From contig JAOAEP010000122.1 in NCBI GenBank assembly GCA_026416755.1, positions 1 through 18,201 on the forward strand: a DNA stretch of 18,201 nt. Direction: 5' to 3'. Positions 1 through 6,950 of this stretch are shown here, piece by piece. Each line of letters starts with the position of its first letter. The first letter of the stretch is position 1. Below the pieces are notes generated by a model. That model was not told the origin of the DNA. It saw nothing but the letters and a program-made list of their open reading frames with translations, and did not search any database. Both the position numbers and the translations under genes were made by a program. Origin of the DNA: a bacterium (GTDB lineage: Bacteria; Ratteibacteria; UBA8468; B48-G9; JAFGKM01).

Positions 1-419
1 CAGGGTGGAAGACAGAGGTTTTTTTTGAGAGATTAAAGGAGATACCAGAGAATATAAGGAAGGATATTATTATTACCGATTATGTTTCATACGAGGATTT
101 ACCGTTATTATATAATGGTTGTGACATTTTTATTTATCCTTCATTATATGAAGGATTTGGGTTACCAATTCTTGAGGCTATGAGATGTGGAGTTCCTGTA
201 ATAACTTCTAATGTTTCATCTATGCCAGAGGTAGCAGGGGATGCAGCTATACTTGTTAATCCAGAGGATGAGGAAGAGATTGGGGCGGCGATAATAAAGT
301 TATTAGATGATAGGGAATTAAGGGATAAATTGATAAAAAAGGGGTTAGAAAGAAGTAAGATATTCACATGGGAAAATACAGCAAGACAAACCCTTAAAGT
401 TTATAAAGAACTACACTGA
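1..419 (+). CDS. GT4-family glycosyltransferase, C-terminal part (5' end outside the window)
   Basis: The reading frame is open from base 3 to a TGA at 417-419, giving about 138 residues; the start lies upstream of the window. What is visible is the second Rossmann domain of a GT-B, GT4-type (glycosyl transferases group 1) enzyme. It has the nucleotide-sugar binding signature YPSLYEGFGLPILEAM with the E-x7-E pattern, then GVPVITSNVSSMPEVAGDAA and a typical C-terminal helix. Such enzymes move a sugar from a nucleotide-sugar donor to a glycan or lipid acceptor at the inner face of the cytoplasmic membrane. Donor and acceptor cannot be told from this fragment. Its G+C is a little higher than that of the following genes. 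It ends 41 bases before the next gene, which appears to have its own promoter, so it is probably the last gene of an upstream envelope-glycan operon. Confidence 0.9.
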   Translation, partial: GWKTEVFFERLKEIPENIRKDIIITDYVSYEDLPLLYNGCDIFIYPSLYEGFGLPILEAMRCGVPVITSNVSSMPEVAGDAAILVNPEDEEEIGAAIIKLLDDRELRDKLIKKGLERSKIFTWENTARQTLKVYKELH

Positions 420-425
420 AATTTT

Positions 426-454
426 TTGAAAAATTTTTGGTAAAAATATAAAAT
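426..454 (+). promoter_or_regulatory. Putative sigma70-type promoter of the HIT gene (leaderless)
   Basis: TTGAAA (426-431), a 17-base spacer and TAAAAT (449-454) form a near-consensus promoter in the 41-base gap before the HIT gene. The expected transcription start, 6-8 bases after the -10 box, falls on or next to the ATG at 461. No Shine-Dalgarno sequence precedes that ATG, so the mRNA may be leaderless. The same TAAAAT box occurs in the two other promoters called here. In DNA this AT-rich a chance match is a real possibility. Confidence 0.45.
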
Positions 455-460
455 TTAATA

Positions 461-952
461 ATGAACTCAAAAAAAATAATATGGGCTCCTTGGCGAATTG
501 GTTATATACTTAAGATTAAAAGAGATAAATGTTTTCTTTGTGAAAGTTTAAGTTCTAAAAAAAATAAAGATTATGTTTTATATAAAGGAAAGTATAACTT
601 CGTAATATTAAATATTTTTCCTTATAATAATGGGCATCTTATGGTTGCTCCATTCAGACATATAAAAGATATAGAGGAGTTAGAAGAGAAGGAATACAAT
701 GAACTATTTTCTTTAATCCAAAAATCAGTAAAAATTTTAAAAAAAGTTTTAAAACCGGATGGATTTAATATGGGAGTGAATATAGGGAAAATTTCTGGAG
801 CGGGTCTTGAAACACACATCCATTTTCATATTGTTCCAAGATGGCAAGGAGATACAAATTTTATGCCAATTATTTCAGATACTAAAGTTATTCCACAATC
901 TCTTGAACAACTTTCAAAAATTTTAAAAAAAGAATTTAAAAAAGGATCTTAA
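461..952 (+). CDS. HIT-family nucleotide hydrolase/phosphorylase (Ap4A type)
   Basis: This 163-residue protein carries the histidine-triad signature HIHFHIVPRW (H119, H121, H123), in which the middle His is the nucleophile that forms a nucleotidyl intermediate. The N-terminal APWR...Y block and the CFLC pair (C24, C27) are typical of the zinc-containing HIT branch annotated as Ap4A hydrolase or phosphorylase. These cytosolic enzymes cleave dinucleoside polyphosphates or other nucleoside-phosphate conjugates. FPYNNGHLMVAP (53-64) is the usual nucleotide-binding strand. Length is normal. There is no Shine-Dalgarno sequence, and the ATG sits where transcription would start from the promoter at 426-454. 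The stop codon abuts the ATG of the EndoQ-like gene, so the two are almost certainly co-transcribed. A role in clearing damaged or adenylylated nucleotides would fit that partner but is inference. The exact substrate is unknown. Confidence 0.9.
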   Translation: MNSKKIIWAPWRIGYILKIKRDKCFLCESLSSKKNKDYVLYKGKYNFVILNIFPYNNGHLMVAPFRHIKDIEELEEKEYNELFSLIQKSVKILKKVLKPDGFNMGVNIGKISGAGLETHIHFHIVPRWQGDTNFMPIISDTKVIPQSLEQLSKILKKEFKKGS

Positions 953-2170
953 ATGTATATTGCAGATTTCCATATTCATTCAAAATATAGTAGAGCAACA
1001 AGTAAAGATATGGAACTTTCTGGTCTTGTAAAATGGGCTAAATATAAAGGAGTAAATCTTCTTGGAACAGGAGATATAACACATTTTTATTGGTTTTATG
1101 AATTGAAAAGAAATTTAAAAGAATCAGAAAGATTTGGAATTTATGAATATGGTGGAATTGATTTTATATTAACAGGAGAAGTTTGTAATATTTTTGAACA
1201 TAAAGGTATCACAAAAAAAATTCATAATATTATATTCCTTTCTTCATTAGAAAAAGCTGAAAAATTCAATAGAACAATTGAAAAATATGGTGATTTAAAT
1301 TCTGATGGAAGACCAATTTTACAAATTGATGGAATTGAATTATTAAAAATATTAAAGGAAAATGATGAATTTGGTTTTATTGTTCCAGCCCACATTTGGA
1401 CTCCTCATTTTTCTCTTTTTGGTTCAAATTCAGGGTTTGATAGAATTGAGGATTGTTTTGGTGAATTAACAGATGAAATATTTGCACTTGAAACAGGATT
1501 AAGTAGTGACCCAGAAATGAATTGGAGGTTGTCAAAATTGGATAGATTTTCTTTAATTTCAAACTCAGATGCGCATTCTCCTTCAAAAATAGGCAGAGAA
1601 GCAAATATATTTTTTGATAAGTTTGATTTTAAACAACTTATTGAGATATTAAAAAATAAAAATTTTAAGATGACAATAGAATATTTCCCAGAAGAAGGGA
1701 AATATCATTACGATGGACACAGAAATTGTAATGTTTGTTTTTCTCCAGAAGAAACAAGGAAAAATAATTATCTTTGTCCTGTTTGTGGAAGAAAAGTTAC
1801 TGTTGGAGTAATGCATAGAGTTGAAACACTTGCAGATAGAAAACTAAATGAAAAACCACAAAAATTTGTTCCATTTAAAAAACTTGTTCCTCTTGACCAA
1901 ATAATAGGAAGTGTATTGAATAAGGAAATCAATTCGCAAATAGTACAGAAAACATATTTTGAAATTATTAATAAAGTTGGAACAGAATTTTATATTTTTC
2001 TTGAAGCAAATGATGATCTTCTTGTAAATAAAATAGATAGAAAAATTTTTGAAGGGATTAAAAAGGTAAAAAATGGAGATGTTAATATAAAACCAGGATA
2101 TGATGGTGAATACGGTAAGGTTGAAATTTTATTAGACGAGGATAATAGTAAAGGAGAAACGCTCTTCTAA
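953..2170 (+). CDS. Endonuclease Q (EndoQ)-like PHP-domain DNA repair nuclease
   Basis: The 405-residue protein has a PHP metal-dependent phosphoesterase domain followed by a zinc ribbon and a short C-terminal region. This is the architecture of the TIGR00375 family, to which archaeal EndoQ and Bacillus YqxK belong. Visible PHP metal ligands are HIH (H7, H9), D41 and H44 in GTGDITH, E76, H147 in PAHIWTP, E180 in ETG, and D206/H208 in SNSDAHSPSK. The aspartate of the last motif is catalytic in EndoQ. The ribbon cysteines are C259, C262, C275 and C278, and the family ending PGYDGEYG is present near residue 381. EndoQ nicks DNA 5' of deaminated bases (uracil, hypoxanthine) and abasic sites. The start abuts the HIT stop, with GGA about 7 bases upstream. 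Length and motifs are complete, so it is probably active. The family assignment is firm; the substrate range is inferred from homologues. Confidence 0.82.
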   Translation: MYIADFHIHSKYSRATSKDMELSGLVKWAKYKGVNLLGTGDITHFYWFYELKRNLKESERFGIYEYGGIDFILTGEVCNIFEHKGITKKIHNIIFLSSLEKAEKFNRTIEKYGDLNSDGRPILQIDGIELLKILKENDEFGFIVPAHIWTPHFSLFGSNSGFDRIEDCFGELTDEIFALETGLSSDPEMNWRLSKLDRFSLISNSDAHSPSKIGREANIFFDKFDFKQLIEILKNKNFKMTIEYFPEEGKYHYDGHRNCNVCFSPEETRKNNYLCPVCGRKVTVGVMHRVETLADRKLNEKPQKFVPFKKLVPLDQIIGSVLNKEINSQIVQKTYFEIINKVGTEFYIFLEANDDLLVNKIDRKIFEGIKKVKNGDVNIKPGYDGEYGKVEILLDEDNSKGETLF

Positions 2171-2177
2171 AGATTAA

Positions 2178-3386
2178 ATGAAAGAAATTGAAATTCTTTT
2201 TGTAAGTAATGGATATTTTGAAGATATGATGGCTTGTCAAATAATAAAACATTTGAAAAAAAATAATCCTTTTATATCTTTTAAAGCACTTCCCATTGTA
2301 GGAAGAGGTTTTCCATACATTCTTGAAAATATTCCGGTTTTAGGTCCATGTATAACTTTACCTAGCGAGGGTTTGGTTCATTTTAGTTTAAAGTATTTAT
2401 TAAAGGATATAAAGGCGGGTTTAATAAGTTCTTTCATTAAACAAATTAAAATTATAAAAAAAGAAGGTAGAAAAGCCGATTTTATAATTGTAGTTGGTGA
2501 TATTTTTTTATGTGCTTTATGCGGTTTTTTTTCAGGTAAAAAAGTTATTTTTGCTTCCACCGCTCAATCTATTTATATAAGGAAAATTGATAGAATAAAT
2601 ATATGGTTAATGAAACATTTTGCAAAAGTGGTTTTTCCTAGAGATGAAAAAACAACCTTATATTTTAAAAAGTTTGGTGTAAATGCTATATATTTGGGAA
2701 GTTTAGCAATGGATTGTTTAGAAATTACTGGAGAAAATTTTGATATACCCGATGGGAAGAAAATTGTAGGATTACTTCCTGGTAGGAGAAATGATTCATA
2801 TATAAAATTAGAATATTTACTAAAAGTAGTAGATAGAACCATTATAGAATCAAAAAATAAAAATTATGAATTACCTATTTTCATAATTGTCTATTCCAAT
2901 TTATTTAAAACTGAAAAGATAATGAAAATTTTGAAAAGTTTAAATTGGAAATTTGAAGAATCCAATGAAAGGAAAAGAGGAATTATTGGTTATTTAACTA
3001 AGAACAAAAACTCTATTATTATATCTGATAAGTTCGGTGATGTTCTGAATAAAGCAAATCTTATAATTGGATTTTCTGGTGCTTCTAATGAACAAGCAGT
3101 AGGTATGGGAAAACCTGTAATAACTTTTCCAATTAGGGGTAATTTATATCCTTGGGATTTTTTTAAAAAAATACAACAAAGATTGTTAGATGGTGCTATA
3201 TTTATTTTACCCTTTAATGAAGAGTTAATAGTTAAAAAAATCTTTTCTATCCTTAAAGAATCAAATATAGAAGAAAGGATTAGAAAGATTGGTTTAGAAA
3301 GAGTTGGACCACCTGGTGCAGGTGAAAGGATTTCTTTATATATTAAAAGTCATTTTATAGAGCCATATATCTACGAACAAAAATGA
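2178..3386 (+). CDS. Lipid-A-disaccharide synthase-related protein (GT-B fold)
   Basis: The 402-residue protein begins with SNGYFEDMMACQI, a variant of the SNGxGED start of the LpxB-related TIGR03492 family, and not the SGExSGD of true LpxB. The inter-domain motif GLLPGRRND (198-206) corresponds to the GSR block of LpxB/MurG-like enzymes. LIIGFSGASNEQAVGMGKPV (295-314) is the nucleotide-sugar binding region of the second domain, and the end matches the family's GxGERI motif (residues 381-385). The fold predicts transfer of a sugar from a UDP-sugar, but the reaction of this LpxB-like subgroup is unknown to me. True lpxB sits with other lpx genes, none of which is seen here. It lies 7 bases after the EndoQ-like gene with only a weak purine tract as ribosome site. 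The protein is probably a cytosolic, membrane-associated glycosyltransferase of envelope synthesis. Confidence 0.75.
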   Translation: MKEIEILFVSNGYFEDMMACQIIKHLKKNNPFISFKALPIVGRGFPYILENIPVLGPCITLPSEGLVHFSLKYLLKDIKAGLISSFIKQIKIIKKEGRKADFIIVVGDIFLCALCGFFSGKKVIFASTAQSIYIRKIDRINIWLMKHFAKVVFPRDEKTTLYFKKFGVNAIYLGSLAMDCLEITGENFDIPDGKKIVGLLPGRRNDSYIKLEYLLKVVDRTIIESKNKNYELPIFIIVYSNLFKTEKIMKILKSLNWKFEESNERKRGIIGYLTKNKNSIIISDKFGDVLNKANLIIGFSGASNEQAVGMGKPVITFPIRGNLYPWDFFKKIQQRLLDGAIFILPFNEELIVKKIFSILKESNIEERIRKIGLERVGPPGAGERISLYIKSHFIEPYIYEQK

Positions 3387-3419
3387 TAAAAAATTGGATA
3401 TAAAACTTTAAAGAGGGTT

Positions 3420-3443
3420 CTATTACAAGTATTTTTTGTATAG
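3420..3443 (+). repeat. Imperfect inverted repeat upstream of the GMP synthase gene
   Basis: The arms CTAT(T)ACAA and TTGTATAG pair over 8 bp with one bulged T and a 7-base loop, and are followed by ATTTTT (3444-3449), which runs into the -35 box. It could be a weak terminator for the preceding gene or an operator for the following promoter. The stem is AT-rich and chance is possible. Confidence 0.3.
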
Positions 3444-3447
3444 ATTT

Positions 3448-3475
3448 TTGACATAATTAAGAAAAAAAATAAAAT
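3448..3475 (+). promoter_or_regulatory. Sigma70-type promoter of the GMP synthase subunit gene
   Basis: A perfect -35 TTGACA (3448-3453), a 16-base spacer and a -10 TAAAAT (3470-3475) lie in the largest + strand gap (147 bases). The leader would be about 50 bases, ending in a strong GGAGGGG ribosome site (3524-3530) three bases before the ATG. Together with the inverted repeat just upstream, this marks the start of a new transcription unit. Confidence 0.65.
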
Positions 3476-3533
3476 ATTCAATTGAAAAGATGAAAGAGGG
3501 ATATATTAGTTAAAGTTTAAAACGGAGGGGAAA

Positions 3534-4472
3534 ATGGAAAAGTTTAGTCCTAAAAAATTTGTAAAAGAGAAGATAGAAGAGATAAGAAAAAAAGTAAAAG
3601 ATAAAAAAGCACTTGTTGCAACTTCTGGTGGGGTTGATAGTACTGTTTGTGCTATTTTAGCAAAGGAAGCCATTGGTAAGAATCTTGTTGTTTTTTTTAT
3701 AGACGATGGTTTAATGAGAGAAAATGAACCAGAAGAAGTGAGAGAGTTTTTTGCCAAAAGAGGGATTGACCTTGAAATATGGAATGTAGAGGATAATTTT
3801 TTTGATGCTTTAAAAGGTAAAATTGATCCAGAGGAGAAAAGAAAAGCATTTAGGGACACTTTTTATAAAACTTTAAGTCAAGCAGTTAGAAGTTATTCTG
3901 TAGATTTTTTAATTCAAGGAACAATTGCTGCAGATATTATAGAAACACAAAAAGGAATAAAAACCCAACATAATGTTCTATCTCAGATTGGTTTAAATCC
4001 AATGCATTACGGATTAAATATAATAGAACCATTGAAGGAACTATATAAACATCAAGTCAGACAAGTCGCTAAAGCTCTTAAATTACCAAAAAAGATATAT
4101 GATAGAAAACCATTTCCTGGTCCTGGACTTGCTACAAGAATTATAGGCGAGGTTACAAGAGATAGAGTTGAAAAGATAAGAATTGCCACAAAAATAGTGG
4201 AAGAGGAGTTGAAAGACAAGAATATTTTTCAAGCATTTCCAGTTTTATTTTCAGATAAGGCAACAGGAATTGTTGATGGAAAAAGATTGCTTGGAGATAT
4301 TATTGCAATAAGAGCAGTAAAATCAGAAGATGCCCTAACTGCAAGTCCGGTGAAAATTATTTGGAAACATTTATATAAAATTAGAGATAGAATTTTAAAA
4401 GAGGTTCCAGGAGTTGTAAAAGTTTTATACGATATAACTCCTAAACCACCGAGTACAATAGAATACATTTGA
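3534..4472 (+). CDS. guaAB: GMP synthase, ATP pyrophosphatase subunit (stand-alone GuaAb type)
   Basis: This protein of 312 residues corresponds only to the C-terminal half of bacterial GuaA. The P-loop SGGVDST (31-37) of the N-type ATP pyrophosphatases is intact, as are the PFPGPGLATRIIGEVT block and the C-terminal KPPSTIEYI that binds XMP and forms the dimer in GuaA. The glutaminase domain is absent, as in the archaeal two-subunit enzyme. It would adenylylate XMP and aminate it to GMP with ammonia supplied by a separate glutaminase subunit. The usual HHNVGG motif is altered to TQHNVLSQIG, and the sequence up to EPLKELYKHQVR is divergent. It has its own promoter and strong ribosome site. The next gene is a class I glutaminase, but it carries HisH and not GuaAa signatures. 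The partner glutaminase is not in the window. The missing domain is not a truncation artefact: the start is well supported. Confidence 0.85.
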   Translation: MEKFSPKKFVKEKIEEIRKKVKDKKALVATSGGVDSTVCAILAKEAIGKNLVVFFIDDGLMRENEPEEVREFFAKRGIDLEIWNVEDNFFDALKGKIDPEEKRKAFRDTFYKTLSQAVRSYSVDFLIQGTIAADIIETQKGIKTQHNVLSQIGLNPMHYGLNIIEPLKELYKHQVRQVAKALKLPKKIYDRKPFPGPGLATRIIGEVTRDRVEKIRIATKIVEEELKDKNIFQAFPVLFSDKATGIVDGKRLLGDIIAIRAVKSEDALTASPVKIIWKHLYKIRDRILKEVPGVVKVLYDITPKPPSTIEYI

Positions 4473-4519
4473 CCATTTAAATCAAAAAATTGAAAAAAGT
4501 TAAGGCAAAGTTTAAAAAT

Positions 4520-5131
4520 ATGGTTGGAATAATTAAATATGGGTCAGGAAATATATTTAGTGTAATTTCAGCAGTAAAATATATTGGGAAAAAAACTATT
4601 CTAATTGACAAACCAGAAACAATTGATAAAGTTAATTTTATAATTTTACCTGGTGTGGGGAATTTTGGCGCTGGCATAGAATTTTTAAGAAAAATGGAAT
4701 TATATGAGGCAATAATAGATAAAGTAAATAATGGAATTCCATTTCTTGGTATTTGTTTAGGATTTCAATTTCTTTTTGAATGGAGTGAAGAAGGGAATAG
4801 AAAAGGTTTTGCAATATTTAAAGGAGAAGTTTTAAGATTTAAAAATAAAAAACTAAAAGTTCCTCATATGGGATGGAATAGAGTGGAATTTATAAAAGAA
4901 AGTAATCTTTTTAATGATATAATGAATAATTCATATTTTTATTTTGCCCATTCTTATTATGCCAAAACACCTCAAAGAGATATTATTTTTGGAGAGACAA
5001 ATTATGGAATTAATTTTCCATCCATTATCATTAATAAAAATATAGTTGGAGTTCAATTTCATCCGGAAAAGAGTGGAAAAGATGGATTAGTTTTCATTAA
5101 AAATTTCTTGGAGGGAAAATGGTTACAATAA
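4520..5131 (+). CDS. hisH: Imidazole glycerol phosphate synthase, glutaminase subunit HisH
   Basis: HisH hydrolyses glutamine and channels ammonia to HisF in histidine synthesis. This class I glutaminase has the full triad: C79 in GICLGFQ, and H181 and E183 in QFHPEKS. HisH-specific motifs are present: YGSGNIFSV at the N-terminus, LPGVGNFG (43-50), PHMGWN (115-120) and FAHSYY. I place the start at the ATG at 4520 (203 residues), because the conserved core begins immediately there. An in-frame TTG at 4490 would add ten Lys-rich residues and has no better ribosome site. It overlaps hisF by 13 bases, and the hisF ribosome site lies inside this gene. Its position directly after a GMP synthase ATPase lacking a glutaminase is notable, but the HisH motifs and the hisF coupling argue against a role in GMP synthesis. 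Confidence 0.9.
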   Translation: MVGIIKYGSGNIFSVISAVKYIGKKTILIDKPETIDKVNFIILPGVGNFGAGIEFLRKMELYEAIIDKVNNGIPFLGICLGFQFLFEWSEEGNRKGFAIFKGEVLRFKNKKLKVPHMGWNRVEFIKESNLFNDIMNNSYFYFAHSYYAKTPQRDIIFGETNYGINFPSIIINKNIVGVQFHPEKSGKDGLVFIKNFLEGKWLQ

Positions 5132-5877
5132 GAATTATTCCCTGTCTTGATGTAAAAGAAGGCAAAGTGGTAAAAGGAGTTCATTTTGAAAATTTGAAAA
5201 TTGCAGGAGATCCGGTTGAAAATGCATCTTTTTATTGTAAAGAAGGAGCGGATGAACTTGTTTTTTTGGATATTAGTGCAACAGTAGAGGGTAGAAAAAC
5301 TATGGTTGAGGTTGTTAAAAAGGTAGCAGAGGTTGTTTTTATTCCTTTTACTGTAGGTGGGGGGATATCCTCAATAAATGATATTGAAACACTTCTATCA
5401 AATGGAGCAGATAAAATTTCAATTAATACAAGTGCAGTGAAAACCCCTCAATTGATAAAAGAAGGTGCTAAAAAATTTGGGAGTCAATGCATAGTTGTTG
5501 CAATTGATGCTAAAAGGATAGGTGATAAAAAATGGGAAGTTTATATTGAGAGTGGTAAGAAAAAAACTGGACTTGATGTAATTGAATGGGCAAAAAGAGT
5601 AGAGGAACTTGGTGCAGGTGAGATTTTATTAACAAGTATAGATAAAGATGGAACACAGGATGGATATGATATTGAATTAACAAGAGAAGTAAGTGAAAAT
5701 GTTAAAATTCCTGTTATTGCATCTGGAGGTGCAGGAAAACTTGAGCATTTATATGAAGCAGTAGTATATGGTAAAGCAAGTGCAGTTTTATTAGCATCTC
5801 TTTTACACTTTAGAATTTTAACAATCCCTCAGATAAAAAAATATTTATTTGAAAAAGGATTAGATGTTAGATTGTGA
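5119..5877 (+). CDS. hisF: Imidazole glycerol phosphate synthase, cyclase subunit HisF
   Basis: HisF is a cytosolic (beta/alpha)8 barrel that converts PRFAR plus ammonia to imidazole glycerol phosphate and AICAR. At 252 residues it is the standard length. The two catalytic aspartates are at their classic positions, D11 in IIPCLDVK and D130 in VAIDAKR. The phosphate-binding loops TVGGGI, INTSAVK, TSIDKDGT and ASGGAGK are all intact. The start has a strong GGAGGG (5110-5115) three bases upstream and overlaps hisH by 13 bases, consistent with 1:1 production. No other his genes occur in the window. HisH/HisF paralogues also serve acetamidino-sugar formation in some O-antigen clusters, and glycan genes flank this pair. 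However, no sugar amidotransferase (WbpG type) is seen, so the histidine role is the default reading. Confidence 0.94.
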   Translation: MVTIRIIPCLDVKEGKVVKGVHFENLKIAGDPVENASFYCKEGADELVFLDISATVEGRKTMVEVVKKVAEVVFIPFTVGGGISSINDIETLLSNGADKISINTSAVKTPQLIKEGAKKFGSQCIVVAIDAKRIGDKKWEVYIESGKKKTGLDVIEWAKRVEELGAGEILLTSIDKDGTQDGYDIELTREVSENVKIPVIASGGAGKLEHLYEAVVYGKASAVLLASLLHFRILTIPQIKKYLFEKGLDVRL

Positions 5878-5883
5878 TAAAAT

Positions 5884-6888
5884 ATGGCATTAAATTTAGA
5901 AGAAATAAAAAAAATTCTTATAATAGGTTCAGATGATATAGGATATAATCTACTTCTTACACCTGCTATAAAAAAAATAAAAGATATATACAAAAATTCC
6001 GAAATAGAGATACTAATTGGCCAAAAATCTCTTGATTTTGTTATTGAAAACCCATGGTTTTCTAAATATTTTGTTTATAAAAAGACAAATTACTTTTGTC
6101 TTCTTAATATACTTAGAAAGCAAAAATATGATTTAATAATAGATTTTAAAAATACTCTTTTACCATTTTGTTTAAAAAGTAAATATAAATTAACTTTTTT
6201 TACAAAGGGTTTCTTAAGTGAGAAAATTTATGTACATGAAAGTGAAAAAATTATGAGTTTCATTGAACCATTTTTGGGCAAAGGAGAACTAAAGTTGTTT
6301 TTTCCGGTGAGTAATAAATATAGAGATAAAATAAAGGAAATTTTTAATTCTATAGAAATTAAAAATTCTGATTTAATAGTCGTTTTAAATCCTGGTAGTG
6401 AATATATATATAAAAGATGGGATAAAAAAAAATTTGCTGAACTTGGAAAAAAACTTATTAAAGCATATGATGCTAAAATAATTATTGTGGGTTTAGAAAA
6501 TGATGAAAAAATTACGAAAGAGGTCAAAGAATTGATTGGGGATAGTAATGTTTTTGATTTTGGAGGAAAGACGAGTTTAAGAGAGGTTTTTGCAATATTT
6601 GAACTTTCGGATTTAGTAGTAACAAATGAGTCATATTATATGTACTTAGCGTGTGCTGCGGATACAGATATAGTGGCTATATATGGACCAGGTAACCCTT
6701 ATAGATATGGACCAATTGGAGAAAAAAAATTTGTGGTTCATAGCAAAATAGATTGTTTCCCTTGTATAAATAGTAAAAAATGTAAAATTAATTTCCAATG
6801 TCTTAAAGAAATAGAGGTTGAAGATGTTTTTAAATATTGTGCTTTAATACTTGATGAAAAGTGTCAGCCCAGATTATTTGAAATATAA
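5884..6888 (+). CDS. GT9 (heptosyltransferase)-family protein with degenerate active-site motifs
   Basis: The 334-residue protein has the two-Rossmann layout of lipopolysaccharide heptosyltransferases. It contains ILIIGSDDIGYNLLLTPAIK at the N-terminus, LNPGSEYIYKRWDKKKFAEL (about 168-187), VAIYGPGNPYRYGP (264-277) and a late Cys cluster DCFPC...C...C (C291, C294, C300, C306), common in GT9. Two hallmark motifs differ. The GIGDxL loop reads DIGYNL, so the catalytic-base Asp of WaaC-type enzymes is Tyr. The usual NDSGPMHLA reads NESYYMYLA, so the Gly-Pro and His are lost. It may be inactive, regulatory, or use another donor or mechanism. It follows hisF by 6 bases with no clear ribosome site and precedes other glycan genes. 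Family membership is firm; activity is doubtful. Confidence 0.82.
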   Translation: MALNLEEIKKILIIGSDDIGYNLLLTPAIKKIKDIYKNSEIEILIGQKSLDFVIENPWFSKYFVYKKTNYFCLLNILRKQKYDLIIDFKNTLLPFCLKSKYKLTFFTKGFLSEKIYVHESEKIMSFIEPFLGKGELKLFFPVSNKYRDKIKEIFNSIEIKNSDLIVVLNPGSEYIYKRWDKKKFAELGKKLIKAYDAKIIIVGLENDEKITKEVKELIGDSNVFDFGGKTSLREVFAIFELSDLVVTNESYYMYLACAADTDIVAIYGPGNPYRYGPIGEKKFVVHSKIDCFPCINSKKCKINFQCLKEIEVEDVFKYCALILDEKCQPRLFEI

Positions 6889-6902
6889 AAACTTATTTCA
6901 AA
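6877..6902 (+). repeat. Inverted repeat across the stop of the GT9 gene
   Basis: Perfect 9-bp arms TTTGAAATA and TATTTCAAA enclose an 8-base loop that begins with the TAA stop codon. The stem has only two G-C pairs, and no T-run follows, so it is a poor intrinsic terminator. It could protect the mRNA end or be chance in AT-rich DNA. Confidence 0.3.
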
Positions 6903-6939
6903 ATTTAGGAAAGAAATATAAATATGATAAAATTTTTTA

Positions 6940-6945
6940 TATAAT
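6940..6945 (+). promoter_or_regulatory. Possible -10 element of the epimerase gene
   Basis: A perfect TATAAT ends 5 bases before the ATG at 6951. If used, the transcript would begin at or near the ATG, matching the lack of a ribosome site there. No recognisable -35 box lies at the right distance, so this is weak. Confidence 0.22.
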
Positions 6946-6950
6946 AGTAA

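Noticed and set aside
3506..3859. An open frame of 117 codons antisense to the GMP synthase gene
   Set aside because: It mirrors the codon pattern of a well-supported gene on the other strand, has no recognisable motif and no ribosome site. Other antisense frames (for example 6228-6527 and 8859-9182) were rejected for the same reason.
4490..4519. An upstream TTG start for hisH
   Set aside because: It would add ten Lys-rich residues before the conserved HisH N-terminus with no better ribosome site than the ATG at 4520.
4520..5131. The glutaminase gene as the missing GuaA glutaminase subunit
   Set aside because: YGSGN, PHMGWN and FAHSYY are HisH signatures, and the gene overlaps hisF, so HisH is much more likely.
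6889..6950. A terminator after the GT9 gene
   Set aside because: The inverted repeat nearby has only two G-C pairs and no T-run follows, so a true intrinsic terminator cannot be claimed.
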